A DNA stretch of 11,121 bases. Source: Oscillibacter sp. UBA6647 (GTDB taxonomy: Bacteria > Bacillota > Clostridia > Oscillospirales > Oscillospiraceae). A program made the translations under genes and the position numbers. This document shows positions 7,071-11,121 of this stretch, piece after piece. Location of the stretch: NCBI GenBank assembly GCA_002455655.1, contig DKLF01000071.1, positions 1 to 11,121 on the forward strand. The letters run 5' to 3'. Numbering within the stretch: position 1 is the stretch's first letter; each line of letters opens with the position of its first letter. The notes beneath the pieces are model-generated. The model was not told the origin of the DNA. It did not search any database and worked only from the letters and a program-made list of their open reading frames with translations.

Positions 7071-9426
7071 ATATCAGCCGTAGCTTTTCGGCCGCGGCTC
7101 TGGCTTCGCTTCGTCGGCTGAGGCCCAGCTTCTGTAAAATGCGGCTGACGTGGGTCTTCACCGTCGGCAGCTTGATGCCCAGTATTTCGCTAATCTCTTG
7201 ATTGCTCAGGTTCTGACAAAGCAGCTTCAAAACCTGCGTCTCCGCCGCTGACAAGGGTTCCACGGGCCGCACCTCCCGCTTCAAGAACCGGGGGTACTCC
7301 ACTGCCTGCGCCCGCGCGACGGCAACCAGTCTATCAAGATACGCCGCGTCTGCGTCCCAGTTGCACCCACTCAGCAGTGGCAGAATCGCCGCGCCGTACT
7401 GCGCCACGGGCCAGACGAATTGATATTCGCGGCAGGTATCCAGCGCACCGCAAAGCTCTGCCTTCCATTCCATGTCGCCCATGCGCTCCATGCACAGCGC
7501 CGAGAGCAGCCGGATGTGGATACGGTCCATCACCCGCCCGCAGTGTTCACAATAGGGCTTTAGCCGCGCCAGAAGCAGCAGCGCGTCGCTGTAATCGCCC
7601 TCAAGAATCTGTACCATCGCCCGCGTCAGGTACTGATAGCGCCACATTGCCCACAGCCGTACATCGTTCTTCGGTGCTGTATCCCGCAGCCACGTCCGGA
7701 CAGCTTCCGTATCGCCCAGCCGGAGCTGGATGCGGCAGAGCATCGCGTCGATGTTGGGCAAAAACCGCGTCTGCCCAGTGTCGAGGAATTTTTCGCGCAG
7801 GCTCTCAACCGCTTCCAGCGCCGCCCGCGCCTTGCCCTGGGATACCTGCACCCGTGCCAGCAGACCCACCACGGCGAACTCGATGTCCGGCGTACCCCGC
7901 GCCTGAATCTCGCCCAGACGCGACATGAGGGTGAGCAGACGTTTCGACACGTCCTCGCCCTTTTCAAACTTACTCTCGCAGATGGAGCAGTCGGCCAGCC
8001 CCACGCCATCCCGGCCCAGCACGGTTTCCACCGGCCTTTTCATGGTGGCGTACAGCAGGTCGTCCTTTTTCGACCACTCGCAGAAGTCCTTTCCACCGTT
8101 CATAATGCTGGGCAGGGTGCTGGTGACGGAAAACGCCGGCACCATGAGTTGCTTGTCCGTCATAACCCGGAACACGCTGCCGATGACCTCAATCAGTCCC
8201 TTGCTCCCCCGCTGGGGCAACGCAATGTCCAGATACGCCAGCTTTCCCTGCACGGTTTTGTACTCGGAATCGGTCTTTTTGAGCCGTACGGCATAGTCTT
8301 GCAGCGCGGCGTACCACCGCTCGGAGGCCTCGTAATCCAGGCAAAGGGAGGTCAGCATACTCATGCCGCACATCAGCGGCGGGGATTTAAGAATTTCCTC
8401 GTCCGGCAGAGCAAAATAGTAATTCTGCAGCTCGTGGTAGCGCCCCACACCAGGGTGCTGCTCCGCGTTTTTCACCAGCAGCGCGGACACCTTGCCCTGT
8501 TCTCCCGCAAGGGAGTAGCATTCCAGCGCTTTGTCCAGCTCGTCGCGCAGCTCGTAATAGAGCGCCGCGCGGCTGTACAAGCTGCGCTGCTCCGCGTCGG
8601 TGAGTTTCTGGTGCAGCCCCCACATCAGAAACACCCGGAAGATTGGCCAGAAATGATAAGTATCCAGTCCATCGAATAAAAGCATGGTGGTGTCCCGCTG
8701 GATGATACCCAGCAGCTTCCCCGCCCGGGGATCGCCGCTGACCATTTTCGCAAGCTCCAGATGGAAGCTCTCAAACGGCGCAAGGCTTACCAGCAATCGC
8801 TGAAGCGGCGCGTCGAAGCGGCGGTAGACCGCCTCATCAAAGTAAAGGAAAAGCTCTCGCTTCGCCGAGTTCAAGATGTCCTCGCTGTATGCCCCGCCAT
8901 TCTTCAGCTTGCGGCAGAGGATATCCATGGCGGTGGGATAACCTTTAAAATCCCGCTGAATGGCACTCATATCACCGGGGCTGACCGCAATGCCGCGCTC
9001 TTCCAGCATCCGCTGCGCGGTGGCGCGGTCGAAAAGCAGGGTGGGAGCGTCAATGGCAAGCAGAATTCCCGCAAACTGAAAGGGCATCAGCCAGCCGGGA
9101 ACCGCCCCGCGGCCCAGCAGTATAAAGCGCAGGTCCGTTCGGGTACGAATCAGATTACAGAGCGCTTCCCGGCGCTCCGGTTCCAGCAGATATTGCAGAT
9201 CGTCCACCAGCACCGCGTCGCAGCTCGGCGGGATATTTTCCGGCAGGAACTCCACGGACGCAGCGCTGAAGGCGCAAACGGTATGCCTGGAAAGGAGCGC
9301 CGTGGCCGTTGTGGTCTTGCCGCAGCCGCAGGGCGCGGAGAACAAAATGACCCGGCAGTGTTCCCAGCCTGTCAGAAAGATTTCCTTCAGCGAGGGTTTT
9401 ATGATGGCTGAAACACTTTCGCCCAT
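7069..9426 (-). CDS. MalT/LAL-type LuxR-family transcriptional regulator with N-terminal ATPase
   Basis: A 785-residue cytosolic regulator of the large ATP-binding LuxR (LAL, MalT-like) class. The P-loop is at residues 31-39 (APCGCGKTT) and the Walker B strand at 71-81 (AVLVDDLQYLL). A sensor strand follows (FILLGRGAVPGW), then the winged part typical of MalT (TAQRMLEERGIAVS, DFKGYPTAM). Residues 280-700 are helical and TPR-like (YYELRDELDKALECYSLAGEQG), the presumed signal-sensing part. The LuxR helix-turn-helix is at 719-785 (LSAAETQVLKLL, NQEISEILGI, TVKTHVSRILQKLGL). Family members are usually 850-900 residues, so this one is somewhat short but complete in domain order. The start is supported by AAAGGAGG six bases upstream. 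As first gene of the operon it probably activates its own transcription and that of the surface protein; the inducer is unknown. Confidence 0.93.
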   Translation of the reverse strand: MGESVSAIIKPSLKEIFLTGWEHCRVILFSAPCGCGKTTTATALLSRHTVCAFSAASVEFLPENIPPSCDAVLVDDLQYLLEPERREALCNLIRTRTDLRFILLGRGAVPGWLMPFQFAGILLAIDAPTLLFDRATAQRMLEERGIAVSPGDMSAIQRDFKGYPTAMDILCRKLKNGGAYSEDILNSAKRELFLYFDEAVYRRFDAPLQRLLVSLAPFESFHLELAKMVSGDPRAGKLLGIIQRDTTMLLFDGLDTYHFWPIFRVFLMWGLHQKLTDAEQRSLYSRAALYYELRDELDKALECYSLAGEQGKVSALLVKNAEQHPGVGRYHELQNYYFALPDEEILKSPPLMCGMSMLTSLCLDYEASERWYAALQDYAVRLKKTDSEYKTVQGKLAYLDIALPQRGSKGLIEVIGSVFRVMTDKQLMVPAFSVTSTLPSIMNGGKDFCEWSKKDDLLYATMKRPVETVLGRDGVGLADCSICESKFEKGEDVSKRLLTLMSRLGEIQARGTPDIEFAVVGLLARVQVSQGKARAALEAVESLREKFLDTGQTRFLPNIDAMLCRIQLRLGDTEAVRTWLRDTAPKNDVRLWAMWRYQYLTRAMVQILEGDYSDALLLLARLKPYCEHCGRVMDRIHIRLLSALCMERMGDMEWKAELCGALDTCREYQFVWPVAQYGAAILPLLSGCNWDADAAYLDRLVAVARAQAVEYPRFLKREVRPVEPLSAAETQVLKLLCQNLSNQEISEILGIKLPTVKTHVSRILQKLGLSRRSEARAAAEKLRLI

Positions 9427-9432
9427 GGGCCG

Positions 9433-9440
9433 CCTCCTTT
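9433..9440 (-). promoter_or_regulatory. Ribosome binding site of the LAL-type regulator
   Basis: AAAGGAGG on the minus strand lies six bases before the ATG at 9426. This supports that start over the other-frame ATG at 9445, which lies upstream of it. Confidence 0.85.
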
Positions 9441-9485
9441 AACAATTAGTACATTTTTAAGAATTATTTTCCAATATACCAGCTA

Positions 9486-9514
9486 ATTATATCAGATAAA
9501 ATTTATTTTGTAAT
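9486..9514 (-). promoter_or_regulatory. Extended -10 promoter of the regulator-PqqD-surface protein operon
   Basis: The minus strand carries TGATATAAT: a perfect TATAAT (9491-9486) preceded by the TGn extended -10 element. A weak -35, ATTACA (9514-9509), lies 17 bp upstream. Transcription would start near 9479, giving a leader of roughly 50 nt that contains the ribosome site. No clear operator is visible. A 6-bp inverted repeat (AATTAG at 9444-9449, CTAATT at 9483-9488) overlaps the -10 but is too short to be convincing. Confidence 0.7.
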
Positions 9515-9570
9515 CCATCCAAAGTATGATTGAGGGGGCAAAAAGTCAAATACCAAACGCGCAGAAAAAA

Positions 9571-9604
9571 GGCAACAAACGACTGTTTTCAGTCGTTTGC
9601 TGTC
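9571..9604 (-). terminator. Intrinsic terminator downstream of the LysR-type pseudogene
   Basis: Perfect 10-bp arms CAAACGACTG (9576-9585) and CAGTCGTTTG (9590-9599) enclose a 4-nt loop. The stem extends outwards with GGCA/TGTC after one mismatch. On the minus strand the hairpin is followed by six U residues (9565-9570), which fits termination of the LysR-type gene that ends at 9811. On the plus strand it has only a short U3, so termination there would be weaker. Confidence 0.8.
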
Positions 9605-9810
9605 TTTCAAATCAAAGCCGCATTTCAAAATATTCACTAAAAAAATGTGCTGATACTTTGTAGCGCCTTTATCGCGCTGGACGAGCTAATAAAACTGAAA
9701 TCGGCATGACCGAATTGCGCATGCCACTATTGGTAAACTAATTTCCGTTTTGAGTTTGAAAAAGTAACTTCTGCCATATGGGTTGAAGTTAACTTTTCAA
9801 CTCACCTACA
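9605..9810. other. Gene-free stretch between the LysR pseudogene and its terminator
   Basis: No credible coding region is seen in either strand. The stretch holds small inverted repeats: AGCGC/GCGCT (9662-9678), GGCATG/CATGCC (9703-9725), GTTGAA/TTCAAC (9782-9801) and the palindrome AAGTTAACTT (9786-9795). They are short and may be chance. About 200 bp between a stop codon and its terminator is long, so an insertion or a lost gene end is possible. Confidence 0.4.
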
Positions 9811-10702
9811 CTATTTTTTATCAAATATGCTGTCCCTGTTTTTCAAATAGGTTGTCCGGCTACCTTCCTCGTCTCCGTGCAGTTCATTGGTTGCAAATTC
9901 ATAAAATTTTTTGGCGGCCGGGGAGATTTCGTTCATCGGAGTCACCGCGATGCCGATTTCCACGGTTTGGGGCGGGTCCAGCGGCAAAATCTTAATCTGG
10001 CTGGTCCATGCCCCGCGAACCAATGCATTGTTGGTGCTGATGCACAGCCCCGCGCCCACCATGGAGCAGGTGGCGTAGCTGTCTGTGGAGGAAAAGCACT
10101 GGTGGGGTGTCAGTCCCAGCCGGGCAAACATTCGCGTGGCGTCTATGTCTTCTCCCGGATAAGTGGCGATGTAGGGTGCGGAGGCAAATTCTCAACGGGA
10201 AACACATCCATTCCGGCCCAGATGCTGTTCGGCGGAACCCAAACAACCATCGGGTCATTGAGAAGGGGAAGCCACTGAAAATTTCCTTCCCGGCGGCTGA
10301 TGATGCAAAAGTCTGCCCGGTGCTCTGCCAGGGCGGCGGCAAGACGGGTGCTGGTTCCCTCAAGAATCTGGATTTCAATGCCGGGATGGCACCGCCCAAA
10401 CGCTGCCACCAGGTCTGCAAGCCAGTGGTAACAGACGGGATAGGCGGTGCCCACTGTGACAGAACCGATTTCAAGGCCACGAATCTCAGCGGTCATCTGG
10501 GCGTACCGCTGCGCAGTTCGGTCCAATTCCTGCAAAAGCGGCAATAGGCGGAGGCAGTCCGCCGTGGGGGTCACGCCGTTTCGGCTGCGCTTCAACAGGG
10601 GAAATCCGGCTTCCTTTTCCAGTAAATCCACCATGCGGCTCATGCCGGAGGGCGTATATCCCGGATGTTCCGCGGCGGCGGACAGACTGCCTTCTCTGAT
10701 GG
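9811..10702 (-). pseudogene. LysR-family transcriptional regulator, 5'-truncated and frameshifted
   Basis: Reading right to left, the frame opens inside the N-terminal helix-turn-helix (AIREGSLSAAAEH, GYTPSGMSRMVDLLE) and runs through the linker helix and effector domain (GSVTVGTAYPVCYHWLADLVAAF). It then shifts frame near 10186-10188. Restoring one T to the minus-strand TTT run converts a tail ending REKT-stop into NFASAPYIATYPGEDIDATRMFARLGLTP, which continues with ease to the TAG at 9811. Only about the first 12-15 residues are missing, with a TAA in frame at 10722-10724 and no start before the helix-turn-helix. A protein from the internal ATG at 10643 would lack recognition residues and still be frameshifted. 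Members of this family respond to small effectors and often control a divergently transcribed neighbour, here the broken transporter on the other strand. Confidence 0.85.
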
Positions 10703-11121
10703 CGCTTGGATTTTCGTTTTTTTATGGTGATGACAGCGGAGTTGACCGGCCTGAAGACCACACCCACGGCCACCGTTTCGTTTTTGGAGAATACCGCCGT
10801 GGTGTTTGTACCTTTGTTCGAGGCGGCTTTGCGCCGCCGTCTGCCGGGCCGGTGGACCGTGCTTGGCGCGGCAACGGCTCTGGCGGGCGTGGCGCTTCTG
10901 ACCTTACGGGAGTCGCTCTCCATCGGTGCCGGAGAGTGATTCTGCATTGCTGCCGCAATGCTTTACGCCGGCTCGATCATCCTGACGGACCGCCTCTCCC
11001 GTCAGGATGATCCTCTGACGCTGGGGATTCTGGAGGTGGGCTTTGTGAGCCTGTTTGCGCTGACGGCTTCGTTTATAACTGAGACGCCCCGGCTGCCTGC
11101 AGGGGGTGTGGAATGGGGCGT
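10703..11121 (+). pseudogene. EamA/DMT-superfamily transporter, N-terminally truncated with internal stop
   Basis: From about 10724 the plus frame reads as an inner part of a ten-helix drug/metabolite transporter: MVMTAELTGLKTTPTATVSFL, ENTAVVFVPLFEAAL, RRRLPGRWTVLGAATALAGVALLTL. It meets an in-frame TGA at 10937-10939, then continues in the same frame (FCIAAAMLYAGSIILTDRL, LGILEVGFVSLFALTASFI) to the window edge. TGA probably replaces a Trp codon or similar. Upstream, LALGFSFF matches the family in another frame, one base off, across a T7 run (10717-10723), so a frameshift is likely. The first two helices or so are missing. The homologous part begins about where the opposed LysR reading ends (10697-10707). 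The rest of the gene lies beyond the window, so its C-terminal state is unknown. Confidence 0.78.

Noticed and set aside
7377..9411. Several plus-strand open frames (7377-7928, 7925-8296, 8149-8679, 8761-9411)
   Set aside because: All lie antisense to the GC-rich LAL regulator, where long chance frames are expected; their Arg/Ala/Pro-rich products match no family.
9444..9488. Inverted repeat AATTAG/CTAATT around the operon promoter as a regulator operator
   Set aside because: Only six bases per arm in an AT-rich leader with a 33-bp gap, so chance is likely.
10937..10939. TGA as a recoded codon
   Set aside because: Neighbouring long genes encode all tryptophans with TGG and have no internal TGA, and there is no selenocysteine-type element evident; a nonsense mutation is simpler.
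10447..11010. Plus-strand open frame of 187 codons and its minus-strand counterparts at 10486-10947 and 10722-10958
   Set aside because: The plus frame is antisense to the LysR fragment and then out of frame with the transmembrane reading of the transporter; products are Arg-rich and unlike any family.

Overview
The window looks like an accessory stretch of a Clostridia-type Firmicutes chromosome (Oscillospiraceae or relatives is my best guess). The reasons are the strong AGGAGG-type ribosome sites, a surface protein anchored by S-layer homology (SLH) domains, a DUF6273-type N-terminal domain, a consensus extended -10 promoter and U-tract terminators. The taxon is an inference from gene style, not a match.

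Layout. Positions 1-824 (minus strand) hold a broken IS30-family transposase that lacks its N-terminal DNA-binding part and runs off the left edge. Positions 889-965 hold three back-to-back perfect hairpins; the last is a 40-bp palindrome with A5/U5 flanks that should terminate transcription from both sides. Positions 1026-9426 are one tight minus-strand operon read right to left: a 785-aa MalT/LAL-type LuxR-family regulator, an 88-aa PqqD-like protein, and a 1916-aa secreted mosaic surface protein with three C-terminal SLH domains. An extended -10 promoter lies about 60 bp upstream of the regulator. Both internal ribosome sites overlap the stop codon of the preceding gene, so the three products are probably translationally coupled.

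Positions 9571-9604 hold an intrinsic terminator, and 9605-9810 has no recognisable gene. Positions 9811-10702 (minus) are a LysR-type regulator with a missing N-terminus and a one-base frameshift. They abut 10703-11121 (plus), a broken EamA/DMT-family transporter with a lost N-terminus, an apparent frameshift in a T7 run and an in-frame TGA. The two were probably a divergent regulator/transporter pair whose shared promoter region was deleted.

The live part is thus a self-contained regulator + PqqD-like + cell-surface protein operon, bordered on both sides by decaying genes. The most unusual point is the PqqD-like protein. This family normally presents peptides to radical SAM or other RiPP-modifying enzymes, yet no such enzyme or obvious precursor peptide is in the window.
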